A stretch of DNA of 40,884 bases from Gammaproteobacteria bacterium (GCA_016218345.1 JACREH010000041.1:1-40884); one strand, 5' to 3'; counted from the stretch's first letter, positions 1-8,191 are shown. Notes: generated from the letters alone by a model not told the origin. Translations and numbers: made by a program.

Positions 1-1187
1 AGGGCCTTGTCGTCCGGGTGGCCGGTGTTCAGCGGGCGTGCCCAGACCACGGTCCAAGCGCCGTTCGCCCAGTTGCCCTTGACGTCGGTGTTGTCGGCGG
101 CCGACCCCTTGGCATCGGCGCGGTTGACGTAGTACTGCGGCAGCAGATCGCCTTCCTTCCAGCCGGCGGCCGGGTCGAACGGCACCGCGGTTTGCCCGAC
201 CACCAGTACCTGCGGCCCCTTGGGATCGCGCATGGTGTCGGCGCTGATCGCCTTGGCCCCGACCTTGGCGGCGTCGAACATGTACTTGGGCTGCTGCGTG
301 TCCTTGTCCAGGTTGGAACTGAACATGTTCTTGCCTTCGTCGAAGTTGCGGTACTCGAGGACGTAGCCGTCGTCGGCCATGCCCGCCGGGTTGGAGCGGT
401 GCGCGCGCCACTGCATGAGCTCGACGAACCGGCCGGCGGCCTTGAGCGTGGCGATCTCCTCGGGAGACTTGGTCTTGTCCCAGCTCGTTCCGTCGGTGCG
501 TGTTTCCGGCAGGTACTTGCGCACGTCGGTCTTCTTCAACGTCTGGCCGAGCAGCGGGTTGGCCTTGACGGCATCGGCGGAAGCCACCTTGGCGGTGTCG
601 CGCATGCCGTCGTGGCAGGTGAGCCAGCAGCCCTGCTGCTTGAAGCGCGGAACCTTGCCGTCGTCGAGCATGATGGACAGTCGGTCCTCGTAGACCGCCG
701 GGATCTTGCCCTCCTGCACCGGTTTGTCGAGGCGCGGCTGGCCGTACTTCTTCCACTCCTTACCGTCGAACCGGTAGAACGGGTAGGCCGTGCCGGGAAA
801 ATTATTCTTGGTCTTCCACTCGAAGCGCCAATAAAGGTTCTTGTCGTCGTACGCGGCCTGCACCTTGAGGTCGATAGTCGGCTGTTTGCCGTCGAGCTTG
901 GCCGGTTCGAGACGCTGGCCGGACACGGTCAGCTTGCCGATATCCGCCTCTTCGTCCGCGTGACAGAAGACGCAGGCCGTACCCTCGATGACTTTTCGGC
1001 GCGCGGTTTTCTTGTGCTCCGGCCCGACCAGCCACTCGTAGGTGGATTGCCCCGGATAGAACAGCTTGACCGACTTGGCCGGAACCTTCGACCAATCGGG
1101 CGGAGCGGCCGCGGGCAATCCCGCGGCACCGACCGCGGCCGCCAGTCCGGCTCCGGCGACGATCGTTAACTTTGCATAGTTACCCAT
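1..1187 (-). CDS. EB_dh-type periplasmic cytochrome c (partial, 3' end outside window)
   Basis: Secreted c-type cytochrome of the ethylbenzene-dehydrogenase-related heme-binding family, probably an electron carrier in a periplasmic respiratory chain. The first 395 codons are visible and the reading frame runs off the window start. An N-terminal hydrophobic stretch ending near residue 28 (GLPAAAPP) looks like a Sec signal peptide. A canonical CVFCH heme motif lies at residues 72-76. A second, unusual CWLTCH motif (CX3CH) lies at 187-192, after the EDRLSIML segment typical of this domain. The later GWKEGDLLPQYYVNR and GAWTVVWARPLNTG segments also fit the family. The start is fixed by GGAGG about 6 nt upstream. 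The gene follows atpC on the same strand after 132 nt that hold an FNR box. I am confident of the fold family; the electron partners are unknown. Confidence 0.8.
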   Translation of the reverse strand, partial: MGNYAKLTIVAGAGLAAAVGAAGLPAAAPPDWSKVPAKSVKLFYPGQSTYEWLVGPEHKKTARRKVIEGTACVFCHADEEADIGKLTVSGQRLEPAKLDGKQPTIDLKVQAAYDDKNLYWRFEWKTKNNFPGTAYPFYRFDGKEWKKYGQPRLDKPVQEGKIPAVYEDRLSIMLDDGKVPRFKQQGCWLTCHDGMRDTAKVASADAVKANPLLGQTLKKTDVRKYLPETRTDGTSWDKTKSPEEIATLKAAGRFVELMQWRAHRSNPAGMADDGYVLEYRNFDEGKNMFSSNLDKDTQQPKYMFDAAKVGAKAISADTMRDPKGPQVLVVGQTAVPFDPAAGWKEGDLLPQYYVNRADAKGSAADNTDVKGNWANGAWTVVWARPLNTGHPDDKA

Positions 1188-1266
1188 GGCACACCTCCGA
1201 GTTCGGTTTCAACCGGGACATCGCCATGTGACACTGATGTCGTGCCCGGGCAGGAAAGCTTGAGCG

Positions 1267-1272
1267 ATGGTA
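1267..1272 (-). promoter_or_regulatory. Candidate -10 box of the FNR-dependent cytochrome promoter
   Basis: Read on the minus strand this is TACCAT. Its centre lies about 31 nt downstream of the FNR-box centre. This places a start site near 1259 with the activator at about -41.5, the class II geometry known for FNR. The hexamer itself matches TATAAT at only four of six positions. Confidence 0.4.
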
Positions 1273-1293
1273 GTAGCTCGGGCCCGGACAATT

Positions 1294-1307
1294 TTGATCT
1301 AGATCAA
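1294..1307 (-). promoter_or_regulatory. Perfect FNR/Anr box
   Basis: The sequence TTGATCTAGATCAA is an exact match to the FNR/Anr consensus TTGAT-N4-ATCAA and is fully palindromic. It lies in the 132-nt gap between the atpC stop and the cytochrome start, about 107 nt before the cytochrome ATG on the minus strand. It suggests oxygen-responsive activation of the cytochrome gene. A CRP-like protein (TGTGA-N6-TCACA) would fit less well. Confidence 0.75.
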
Positions 1308-1319
1308 GGGCCGAAGGTA

Positions 1320-1748
1320 TCAGCGCATTCGATTGCGCGTGCGCAGTTCGTCGATGCTACGCAACAGGGCGATTTCCAGTTCCAGTTCGGTCTTGAGGCG
1401 CGTGTAGTCGGCCGGGGAGAGCGCGGCCTTCATGGCCTGTTCGGTGCGGAGCTTGGCGGCGCGCGCCGCCGACTCGTCCAGTTCCGGACCGCGCAACAGG
1501 GTATCGGCCAACACCGTCACGGCCTGCGGGTGCACCTCCAAATACCCGCCGGACACGAAGAACGACTCGTCGTAGTCCGGCTCGCGCTTGACGCGCACCA
1601 AACCGGGTTTCAGCCGTGCCAGCAGCGGCGCGTGGCGCGCCAGCACACCGATCTCGCCCAGCACCGTCGGCGCCACCAGCAGGTGGGCGGTGCCGGAAAA
1701 GATTTCTTCTTCCGAGCTGACGATGTCGACGTGAAAGGTTAACGGCAT
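1320..1748 (-). CDS. atpC: F-type ATP synthase epsilon subunit
   Basis: Epsilon subunit of F1, part of the central stalk and an inhibitor of ATP hydrolysis, on the cytoplasmic side of the membrane. The 142 residues match the usual bacterial length. The N-terminal beta-sandwich is clear (FHVDIVSSEEEIFSGTA, then GEIGVLARHAPLLARLKPG and FFVSGGYLEVHP), followed by the two-helix C-terminal domain from about residue 90. Oddly, no other ATP synthase gene is adjacent. Upstream is the divergent rtcA and downstream a cytochrome gene, whereas atpC normally ends an atpIBEFHAGDC operon. It may be the only epsilon, moved away from the operon, or the partner of a second ATPase encoded elsewhere. No strong ribosome site is seen; the start follows family alignment. 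Confidence 0.9.
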   Translation of the reverse strand: MPLTFHVDIVSSEEEIFSGTAHLLVAPTVLGEIGVLARHAPLLARLKPGLVRVKREPDYDESFFVSGGYLEVHPQAVTVLADTLLRGPELDESAARAAKLRTEQAMKAALSPADYTRLKTELELEIALLRSIDELRTRNRMR

Positions 1749-1869
1749 GGGCGAGCCTGGCGCGGGTTGTCGCTCATCATACTAAAAGCGGTGTACTTAC
1801 TATAGGTCAAGCATCGGCAACAATGCCGTGTTGACATCCCGCCGGGCATCCGGTCTACCATGACCCCGC

Positions 1870-2898
1870 ATGCGCGAGATCGACGGTTCCTACGGCGAGG
1901 GCGGCGGCCAGTTGGTGCGCACCGCCTGCGCGCTCGCCGCCATTACCGGCGAGCCGCTCACGCTTTCCAACATCCGCGTGCGTCGTACGCCACCCGGGCT
2001 TGCGCCGCAACACCTGACCGCGGTACGGGCGGTCGCGTCCATGTGCGACGCCGAGGTCGAAGGCTTGGCGGTGCGCTCCCGGGCGCTGAGCTTTCGTCCC
2101 GGCCGACCGCGCGGCGGCCGGTTCGTGTTCGATGTCGGTACCGCCGGCAGCATCCCACTGGTGGTGCAGGCGGTGTTGCCGGTGGCGCTGGCCAGCGGGG
2201 CGCCGGTGCGGATGCGCCTGATCGGCGGCACCGACATACGGGCCGCGCCGCCGCTCGATTACCTGCGCCATGTGTTTCTGCCGCTGCTCGCCGGACTCGG
2301 GCTCGAGGTGAAACTCACGCTCGTGCGGCGCGGTTATTACCCGCGCGGCGGCGGCGAGGTCGAGATCGAGGTGCAACCGGGCCGTCCGCGCGCGTTGCAA
2401 TTGGAAACGCCCGGGCCGCTCCGGGAGATCGCCGGCATCGCGCATGTCGCGAATCTGCCGGCACACATCGCCGAGCGCATGCAGCACGCCGCGCGCCAGG
2501 TACTGTCGGCCTATCCGCCGGCGGCGATCGAGGAACAAGTATTGGGTCGCGATCGGGCGATCGGCCCGGGCGGGGCGATCGTGCTGTGGGCGCGCACCGC
2601 GCACAGTGTGCTGGGCGGCGCGGCGGTGGCGCAACGCGGAGTGCCGGCCGAGCAGATCGGCGCGGACGCGGCGCATGCCTTGCTCGCGGAACTCACGGCC
2701 GGCGCGGCGCTCGACATCCACGCCGCCGACCAGATTCTGATCTATCTCGCCCAGGCGCGGGCTGCCTCGGTAATCACGGTGCGCGAGCTGTCGTCGCATG
2801 CCCGCAGCACGCTGTGGTTGTTGCAACAGTTCCTGCCGCTGCGCGCGCAAATCGCCGCGCACAACGGCCTGACGCGAGTGGAACTCGCGCCCGGTTAG
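1870..2898 (+). CDS. rtcA: RNA 3'-terminal phosphate cyclase
   Basis: ATP-dependent enzyme that converts an RNA 3'-phosphate to a 2',3'-cyclic phosphate through an enzyme-AMP intermediate. The protein is 342 residues, the normal size. It opens with the family signature IDGSYGEGGGQLVRTACALA. It also has the GxxxxRGGG-type loop (RRGYYPRGGGEVEIEV, near residue 155) and the C-terminal RELSSHARSTLWLLQQFLP segment, whose histidine is the adenylated nucleophile in this family. The start is set by alignment because no ribosome site precedes it; an ATG three codons upstream (1860) is in another frame. No rtcB or rtcR is adjacent, so the usual sigma-54-controlled rtcBA arrangement is absent here. Confidence 0.92.
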   Translation: MREIDGSYGEGGGQLVRTACALAAITGEPLTLSNIRVRRTPPGLAPQHLTAVRAVASMCDAEVEGLAVRSRALSFRPGRPRGGRFVFDVGTAGSIPLVVQAVLPVALASGAPVRMRLIGGTDIRAAPPLDYLRHVFLPLLAGLGLEVKLTLVRRGYYPRGGGEVEIEVQPGRPRALQLETPGPLREIAGIAHVANLPAHIAERMQHAARQVLSAYPPAAIEEQVLGRDRAIGPGGAIVLWARTAHSVLGGAAVAQRGVPAEQIGADAAHALLAELTAGAALDIHAADQILIYLAQARAASVITVRELSSHARSTLWLLQQFLPLRAQIAAHNGLTRVELAPG

Positions 2899-2925
2899 CA
2901 AGGGAGTTGATAAAATCCAAAAGCG

Positions 2926-3043
2926 GTCATTGCGAGGAGCCGAAGGCGACGAAACAATCTTCCAACGCCTTGATTTTTCGATACGGAGATTGCTTCCCGC
3001 CGTGCTTCGCTCGCGGCTAACGGCAATAAACACTCGCAACGAC
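2926..3043. repeat. Dispersed inverted repeat, GTCATTGCGAG family, copy 1
   Basis: Imperfect inverted repeat between rtcA and rsmE. The left arm starts GTCATTGCGAGGAGCCGAAG and the right arm contains GGAGATTGCTTC and ends CTCGCAACGAC. A second copy lies at 7534-7606. The rest of the 240-nt gap shows no gene. Confidence 0.75.
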
Positions 3044-3138
3044 ACAAAAAGCGTCTTACCAAATCCGGATAGGTCTTTACAACCGGGAACCTAACGAATA
3101 ACAATCCTGTTTTCGCCGCCTCGGACATTCCCCCCTTT

Positions 3139-3870
3139 ATGACTATTCCACGCTTTTATTGCCCGATAGCGTTGGCGGCGGACAGCCGCATCGACCTGCC
3201 GAATGCGCCAGCGCATCACGCCGTGCGTGTGTTGCGTCTCAATGTGGGCGATGCCGTGATCCTGTTCAACGGCCAGGGTGGCGAGGCGCACGCTGTGATC
3301 GAACAATCCGATCGCAATCGCGTCACGGTCTTGGTACAGGCGCTGCATGCCGTTGAACGCGAATCGAGTTTGGCGGTGACGCTCATTCAGGCGCTTTCCA
3401 GTACCGACAAGATGGACCTAGTGATTCAAAAGGCTGTTGAGCTCGGGGTCGCGCGCATTCTGCCGGTCGTCACCGAGCGCAGCGTGGTACGGTTGAGCGC
3501 CGAGCGTGCCGCTAAGCGCCTGGAACATTGGCAAGGCGTGGTGATCGCCGCCTGCGAACAATGCGGCCGCAACCGCCTGCCGGACGTGGCGCCGCCCGCG
3601 CCCTTACGCGAGCGCTTGGCCGAGGCGCAGCGCCTGCCGGAGCGCTGGATATTGTTGCCCGGGGCCGGGCGCGCACTGCGCACGCTGGCCAAGCCGCAAG
3701 GCGAACTCGCGCTGCTGGTCGGTGCCGAGGGTGGCTTCACGCAGGGAGAGCAAGACGCCGCGTTGGCGCAGGGCTTCACGCCCATTCAACTCGGCCCGCG
3801 GGTGCTGCGCACCGAGACCGCCGGCTTGGCGGCGCTTGCCGCGATCCAGGCGTTATGGGGTGATTTCTGA
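3139..3870 (+). CDS. rsmE: 16S rRNA m3U1498 methyltransferase
   Basis: SPOUT-class methyltransferase that makes N3-methyluridine at position 1498 of 16S rRNA in the assembled small subunit. The 243 residues are the typical length. An N-terminal PUA-like domain contains HHAVRVLRLNVGDAV. The knot domain follows: KMDLVIQKAVELGV near residue 95, AACEQCGRNRLP, LLVGAEGGFT near 195, and the C-terminal LGPRVLRTETAGLAALAAIQ, which forms the SAM-binding trefoil knot. It starts a same-strand run with the YIP1 gene and bioB, but the gaps of about 110 and 140 nt leave it open whether they share a transcript. No good ribosome site is visible at this ATG, which is nevertheless where family members begin. 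Confidence 0.94.
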   Translation: MTIPRFYCPIALAADSRIDLPNAPAHHAVRVLRLNVGDAVILFNGQGGEAHAVIEQSDRNRVTVLVQALHAVERESSLAVTLIQALSSTDKMDLVIQKAVELGVARILPVVTERSVVRLSAERAAKRLEHWQGVVIAACEQCGRNRLPDVAPPAPLRERLAEAQRLPERWILLPGAGRALRTLAKPQGELALLVGAEGGFTQGEQDAALAQGFTPIQLGPRVLRTETAGLAALAAIQALWGDF

Positions 3871-3978
3871 GCGGTTTAACTCCCGGCCAAATAAGAGTAA
3901 CCTGATTTCACCGGGGGGATGGCGCCGCACGGCATCAACCGGTATCGGCACCCAAAAAACAACCAAGAGGAGCAGAGC

Positions 3979-4590
3979 ATGTCACTCATTGAGCGCGCCA
4001 AGAATATTCTGCTGCAACCCAAGAAAGAATGGCCGGTGATCGACGGCGAAACCACCGACACCGCGAGCTTGTACACCGGTTATATCATGCCGTTGGCGGC
4101 GATCGGCCCGGTGGCCGGGGCCATCGGCATGTCGGTGTTCGGGATGTCCCTGCCGTTCATGGGTACCTTCCGCCTGTCGCCCGGCACCGCCATCATCCAT
4201 GCCGTGGTGTCGTACGGCCTGGCATTGGCGATGGTCTATGTGTTGGCGTTGATCATCAACGCCCTGGCGCCGACCTTCGCCGGAAAGCAAAATCTCAATC
4301 AGGCGCTCAAGGTGACGGCCTATGCCATGACCGCCGCCTGGGTGGTGGGGATTTTCTCGCTGATCCCGATGCTGGGGATCCTCGGACTGTTGGGCGGGCT
4401 GTACAGTTTGTATCTGCTGTATCTCGGCCTGCCGGTGCTCATGAAGGCGCCGCAGGAAAAGGCGCTGGCCTACACAGCGGTGGTGATCGTCTGCGGGATC
4501 GTGCTGTCGGTCATTGTCTCGTGGGCCAGCGGCATGATGCTGGCCGGCAGCATGCCGCATCCGGTCATGCCGCAAATTAACATTAGATAA
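3979..4590 (+). CDS. YIP1-family integral membrane protein
   Basis: 203-residue inner-membrane protein of the bacterial YIP1 family, whose exact role is unknown. The N-terminus ([21 protein letters not shown]) is the cytoplasmic lead-in typical of these proteins. About five hydrophobic segments follow, near residues 36-55, 70-95, 115-140, 145-165 and 170-190. This start was chosen over an in-frame ATG 60 nt upstream because AGAGGAG lies just ahead of it and because homologues begin with the ERxxxI-P-xxEW segment. It sits between rsmE and bioB with no evident functional link to either. Confidence 0.85.
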   Translation: MSLIERAKNILLQPKKEWPVIDGETTDTASLYTGYIMPLAAIGPVAGAIGMSVFGMSLPFMGTFRLSPGTAIIHAVVSYGLALAMVYVLALIINALAPTFAGKQNLNQALKVTAYAMTAAWVVGIFSLIPMLGILGLLGGLYSLYLLYLGLPVLMKAPQEKALAYTAVVIVCGIVLSVIVSWASGMMLAGSMPHPVMPQINIR

Positions 4591-4608
4591 GCACGACGCC
4601 GTTATTCG

Positions 4609-4635
4609 CCCGCCCCGAGCGCAGCGCGGGGCGGG
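4609..4635 (+). other. GC-rich hairpin between the YIP1 gene and bioB
   Basis: A perfect 9-bp stem, CCCGCCCCG with CGGGGCGGG, encloses a 9-nt loop. It lies about 20 nt after the YIP1 stop. There is no following T-run, so it is not a standard intrinsic terminator; it could slow transcription or protect a 3' end. Confidence 0.45.
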
Positions 4636-4729
4636 GTTCGTGGTCAACCATCCGCCCGCCGAGAAGTTGACAAGCCCCGTCGTTTGCCCTACTTTCCCGG
4701 CCCTCGACGTTTCCTCGGAGTCCTTGTCC

Positions 4730-5713
4730 ATGTCGTACAGCCTTGCGGATATCAACGGCCTGTTCGCGCAACCGTTCAACGATCTGTTGTTCCAGGCGCA
4801 CACCGTTCACCGCCGCCACTTCGATCCGAACGCCGTGCAGGTCAGCACGCTGCTGTCCATCAAGACCGGCGGCTGTTCCGAGGATTGCGGCTATTGCTCG
4901 CAGTCGGCGCGCCATCACACCGGCCTTGAAAGCCAGACGCTGATGCAATTGGACGCGGTGCTGGACGCGGCGCGCGCGGCGCAGGCGCGCGGCGCCACGC
5001 GCTTCTGCATGGGCGCCGCCTGGCGCGGCCCGAAGGACAAGGACCTCGCGCCGGTGCTCGACATGGTGCGCGCGGTCAAGGCGCTCGGTCTGGAAACCTG
5101 CGCGACGCTCGGCATGCTCAGGGACGGCCAGGCCGAACAACTCGCCAACGCCGGCCTCGATTACTACAACCACAATCTCGACACCGCGCCCGAGTTCTAC
5201 GGCGAGGTGATCCACACCCATTCCTTCGACGACCGTCTCGACACGCTCGGCAAGGTGCGCGACGCCGGCCTGAAGGTGTGCTGCGGCGGCATCGTCGGTC
5301 TGGGCGAAGCGCGCGCCAGCCGCGCCGGGCTGATCGCCCAACTGGCCGCGCTCGACCCGCCGCCCGAGAGCGTGCCGATCAACCTGCTGGTGCGCATCCC
5401 CGGCACGCCGCTCTCGGACATTCCCGCCCTCGACCCGATCGAGTTCGTGCGCACCGTCGCGGTGGCGCGCATCTGCCTGCCGACCAGCATGGTGCGCCTG
5501 TCGGCCGGCCGCCAGGAGATGCCGGAGTATTTGCAGGCGCTGTGCTTTTTTGCCGGCGCGAATTCGATTTTCTACGGCGACAAGCTGCTGACCACGCCCA
5601 ATCCGGACACCGACCGGGACCGGGCGCTGTTCGAGAAACTCGGGTTGCACCCGCTGGAGCCGGGAGGCGCGGGCGAAACGCCGCGCGCTGTAAACGTACG
5701 CAGCGTTCTATAA
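4730..5713 (+). CDS. bioB: Biotin synthase
   Basis: Radical-SAM enzyme that inserts sulfur into dethiobiotin to give biotin. The 327 residues from this start fit the family. The radical-SAM triad CSEDCGYC is at residues 49-56. Ligands of the auxiliary 2Fe-2S cluster are present: Cys in [12 protein letters not shown], Cys in [10 protein letters not shown], Cys in [13 protein letters not shown] and Arg in SMVRLSAGR. An in-frame ATG 90 nt upstream was rejected because CGGAG lies 9 nt before this ATG and the extra residues are not conserved. Usually bioB heads a bioBFHCD cluster, but no other biotin gene is here. Its stop is one base from the stop of the convergent gene. Confidence 0.95.
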   Translation: MSYSLADINGLFAQPFNDLLFQAHTVHRRHFDPNAVQVSTLLSIKTGGCSEDCGYCSQSARHHTGLESQTLMQLDAVLDAARAAQARGATRFCMGAAWRGPKDKDLAPVLDMVRAVKALGLETCATLGMLRDGQAEQLANAGLDYYNHNLDTAPEFYGEVIHTHSFDDRLDTLGKVRDAGLKVCCGGIVGLGEARASRAGLIAQLAALDPPPESVPINLLVRIPGTPLSDIPALDPIEFVRTVAVARICLPTSMVRLSAGRQEMPEYLQALCFFAGANSIFYGDKLLTTPNPDTDRDRALFEKLGLHPLEPGGAGETPRAVNVRSVL

Positions 5714-5714
5714 A

Positions 5715-6485
5715 TTACCCGGTAGCGGCCGATACGTAGCTGACCAGCTCGGTCAGATTGCCGCCGGTGACATCGGGAGCCATCCCAAGCTCTTCGACCG
5801 GCGCATTCAGGCGATTTACCCAGAAGGTCCTGTAGCCGAACCATTTGGCGCCCGCCGCGTCCCAGCCGGCAAACGGCACGAAAAGAATCTCTTCGCGCTT
5901 AAGCTTGAACGCATCGATCGCCATCTGGTACGCGCGCGGATCGGGTTTGTAGGTTTTTAACCTGTCCGTGCTCAGGACGTGGTCGAAGATTCCTTCCAGG
6001 CCGGCGCTCTTGATGGCAGCGGCGAGCATGTGGGGCGTGAAGTTGGACAGGATCGCCAGCCGGATATTCGCTTCTTTCAGTGACTTGAGCGCCGGCAGCA
6101 CATCCGGCCATGCCTTAAGCCCGAGATAGGCCTCCATCAGTTGGTTGCGCTTTTCCGGCGTCAGGTCGAGCTTCAGCGATTTGGCGGCGAATACTAATGC
6201 GTCTTCCGTCGCCCGCCAAAAATCGGCGTACTGATTCGACAGCGCGCGCAGCCACTGGTACTCGAACTGCCGCACGCGCCAGGCATTGCTCAGCTCCGCG
6301 CCTTTGCCCGGAAACAACTGCTCGGCCAGTGCAAAAATCGGCCTGGGGTCGAACACCGGAAATGCATCGAAGGCGATGCCTCGGATTCTCGGCTGGATGG
6401 CGGCATGGGTCGTTGCCAATTCGGTGGCGCCGGATACCGTGGCCGCGGCAAGGAAGCCGAGAAAACTGCGTCTATCGATCGTCAT
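5715..6485 (-). CDS. Tat-exported haloacid dehalogenase type II-like hydrolase
   Basis: 256-residue HAD-superfamily protein closest to L-2-haloacid dehalogenases. HAD motif I is GIAFDAFPVFDPRP near residue 37, with the nucleophile Asp in FDA. Motif II is LAILSNFTP near 145, motif III KTYKPDPRAYQ near 178, and motif IV PFAGWDAAGAKWFGYRTFWVNR near 205. The unusual part is the N-terminus, MTIDRRSFLGFLAAATVSGA, a clear twin-arginine signal followed by a hydrophobic stretch. The enzyme is therefore probably folded with its metal and exported to the periplasm, while most relatives are cytoplasmic. AAGGAG lies 6 nt before the ATG. The substrate is unknown. It converges on bioB with a one-base gap. 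Confidence 0.85.
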   Translation of the reverse strand: MTIDRRSFLGFLAAATVSGATELATTHAAIQPRIRGIAFDAFPVFDPRPIFALAEQLFPGKGAELSNAWRVRQFEYQWLRALSNQYADFWRATEDALVFAAKSLKLDLTPEKRNQLMEAYLGLKAWPDVLPALKSLKEANIRLAILSNFTPHMLAAAIKSAGLEGIFDHVLSTDRLKTYKPDPRAYQMAIDAFKLKREEILFVPFAGWDAAGAKWFGYRTFWVNRLNAPVEELGMAPDVTGGNLTELVSYVSAATG

Positions 6486-6763
6486 GTCAATCTCCTTGGT
6501 GGGGTTCTAACTCATTGTCCCGGGCGAATCTCGGCATGGGTAGGCAGGGGGATACCGAATCTCGGGTCTTCCACTAGGACGTATTGGACGGCGGTTTCTT
6601 ACCGGATAATTTCTCGGATACGAGGGAATAAATCCAGGCATATCGTCTTTCATGAAGCGGGTTGTACCGGTTGATTGTCCGCCCTCCTGGCCAACGGTCG
6701 GCGCGACCACTACCGGCCGGGGGAGCCGCCCGGCGCCGTTGCTATTCGCTCTCGTCCCTGTTT

Positions 6764-7498
6764 TTAGCCCGACGCCAGTTGGTGCGCCAGCCGCGTGGTT
6801 TCGGGCAGCCGATAACGCGGCGTGCAGCGCAGCACGTAGTCAATGGCGGTCGCCAGACCGACGCGATGACCGATCGAGACATACACCGGTCTGACGCCGG
6901 CGCGGGTGCGCAACGCCGCGCCGATGATTTCGGATCGTACCTGTGGTGTGCCACGGCTCGCCTCCCTCTCCCTTCGGGAGAGGGAATGAGGGTGAGGGCC
7001 ACGGGGTATGACTACGTCCTTCAGCGCCGCCCACGCGCCGCGTTGTTCCCCGAGTTGGTCGTGCCTGCCGATCAGCAGCGACTTGGCGACGCCGATGCTC
7101 GGCAGCCCGGTAAGCACGCCGAGATGACAGGCCAGCCCGAAGCGGCGAGGATGCGCCAGCCCCTGCCCATCGCACAGCAATAAATCCGGTCGGGTGCGGA
7201 GCTTGGCGAGCGCCGCCAGCACCGCCGGCGCTTCGCGGAACGACAGATAGCCCGGCACATACGGAAAGCGCGTGCGCCGCCGCGCCACCACCTGCTCGTG
7301 CAGTTCCAGCCCGGGGAATGTCAGCACCACGACTGCGGCGCGCGTGATCGCGCCGTCATCTTCGAAACCGACGTCGATGCCGGCGACAAACCGCACCTTG
7401 CCGAGTTTGTCGGCGGCGATCACCCGTCCGCGTAACTGTTCCTGCACGGCGCGCGCCGCGCTCACGGTGCGGGGCCAGGCGGGACGACGGGTAGTCAT
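6764..7498 (-). CDS. nfi: Endonuclease V with an in-frame repeat insertion
   Basis: Deoxyinosine-specific repair endonuclease, which nicks the second phosphodiester 3' of hypoxanthine. The 244 residues exceed the usual 220-225. Catalytic residues are Asp42 (GIDVGF), Glu89 (YLSFREAP), Asp110 (LLCDGQG) and His211 (GHRVG). [12 protein letters not shown] and [14 protein letters not shown] are family signatures. The extra length lies at about residues 163-186, between WAALKD and [12 protein letters not shown], where E. coli Nfi has only a few residues. The middle of it ([15 protein letters not shown]) is encoded by a copy of the CCCTCTCCC-type intergenic repeat. The catalytic core is intact, so activity may be retained with an enlarged surface loop. 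No clear ribosome site is seen. Confidence 0.9.
   Translation of the reverse strand: MTTRRPAWPRTVSAARAVQEQLRGRVIAADKLGKVRFVAGIDVGFEDDGAITRAAVVVLTFPGLELHEQVVARRRTRFPYVPGYLSFREAPAVLAALAKLRTRPDLLLCDGQGLAHPRRFGLACHLGVLTGLPSIGVAKSLLIGRHDQLGEQRGAWAALKDVVIPRGPHPHSLSRREREASRGTPQVRSEIIGAALRTRAGVRPVYVSIGHRVGLATAIDYVLRCTPRYRLPETTRLAHQLASG
6958..7001 (-). repeat. CCCTCTCCC-family palindromic repeat inside nfi
   Basis: On the plus strand CCCTCTCCC-TTC-GGGAGAGGG forms a hairpin, followed by AATGAGGGTGAGGGCC. The unit resembles the intergenic copies at 8329-8369, 37851-37901 and 39779-39843. It sits in frame in the nfi coding region and encodes residues of about 166-181. Confidence 0.8.
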
Positions 7499-7533
7499 AT
7501 TGTCCTGACAAGTGAAATTTCAACAAGCCGGCT

Positions 7534-7606
7534 GTCATTGCGAGCGAAGCGAAGCAATCTCGTAATCAATAGGGTTGGAGGTTGCTTCGCTATCGCTCGC
7601 AACGAC
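7534..7606. repeat. Dispersed inverted repeat, GTCATTGCGAG family, copy 2
   Basis: GTCATTGCGAGCGAAGCGAA on the left and TTGCTTCGCTATCGCTCGCA on the right pair almost perfectly around an AT-rich centre. It fills the gap between the nfi start and the end of the phosphodiesterase gene. It is shorter and more regular than the copy at 2926-3043. Confidence 0.85.
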
Positions 7607-7633
7607 AACAAACGACTTAATTTCCGAGCTTCC

Positions 7634-8191
7634 TTAAGGACGAGTCACCTTCTTAGGTGTCACTGCACGGGTATCGCCCGGCAGCGGCACCGCCTGGATG
7701 GCGAATTCCATTTTTTCCAGGTCACCGAGGATATAAGTCGGCGGCGCGCCGATCCCGGCCACGGTGCCGGGGTCGAGGCGCAGGCTCTCGCCGCCCGTGA
7801 CGGCCTTGACCCGCTCGATGACGGCGCGGTGTTCGTGGCCGTTGCACACCAGGTCGTAGTCGCCGGTGAGCGCCATGGCCTTGGCGTAATGCGGGTAGTG
7901 CACCATGAAGATACGCCGGCCGTGCAGGGTGAACGCGCCGTCCTGGCCGTAATAGCGGATCAGGCCATTCGACTCATGGGCGATGCGCGCCAGGTGAAAC
8001 AGATCGCCGGTGTTGTTGCCGTGCACGACGTGGATCGGCAGGCCGAGTGGCGTAATGGCGTGCAAGGTCGACGGCGCGACCAGGTCGCCGCAATGCAACA
8101 CCGCTTGCGCGCCGCGCGCCTTGGCGTCGGCGACCGCCGCCGCCAGATGGCCGCGGTGGTCGTGGGAATCGGAGACGATGCAGATTTTCAT
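7634..8191 (-). CDS. YfcE/MJ0936-family metallophosphoesterase
   Basis: 185-residue calcineurin-like phosphodiesterase. The di-metal motifs are in order: DSHDH near residue 8, HCGDLV near 34, VHGNN near 55, MVHYPHYAK near 90 and CNGHEHRAV near 110. The last is the GHTH box with Glu in place of Thr. The family includes YfcE and MJ0936 phosphodiesterases; the natural substrate is unknown. The start at MKICIVSDSHD is set by alignment. A TTG seven codons upstream is in frame but has no better ribosome site. It lies downstream of hppA on the same strand but behind a strong terminator, so it is probably transcribed on its own. Confidence 0.88.
   Translation of the reverse strand: MKICIVSDSHDHRGHLAAAVADAKARGAQAVLHCGDLVAPSTLHAITPLGLPIHVVHGNNTGDLFHLARIAHESNGLIRYYGQDGAFTLHGRRIFMVHYPHYAKAMALTGDYDLVCNGHEHRAVIERVKAVTGGESLRLDPGTVAGIGAPPTYILGDLEKMEFAIQAVPLPGDTRAVTPKKVTRP

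Noticed and set aside
18-1169. Plus-strand 383-residue frame at the window start
   Set aside because: It is antisense to the cytochrome, which has a signal peptide, heme motifs and a good ribosome site.
1831-1859. Sigma-70 promoter TTGACA-N17-TCTACC directly before rtcA
   Set aside because: The -35 is perfect but the -10 matches poorly and it would leave almost no leader; kept only as a remark.
1860-3020. Plus-strand 386-residue frame overlapping rtcA
   Set aside because: Arg-rich, no family features, and it runs into intergenic repeat DNA; rtcA in the other frame is complete.
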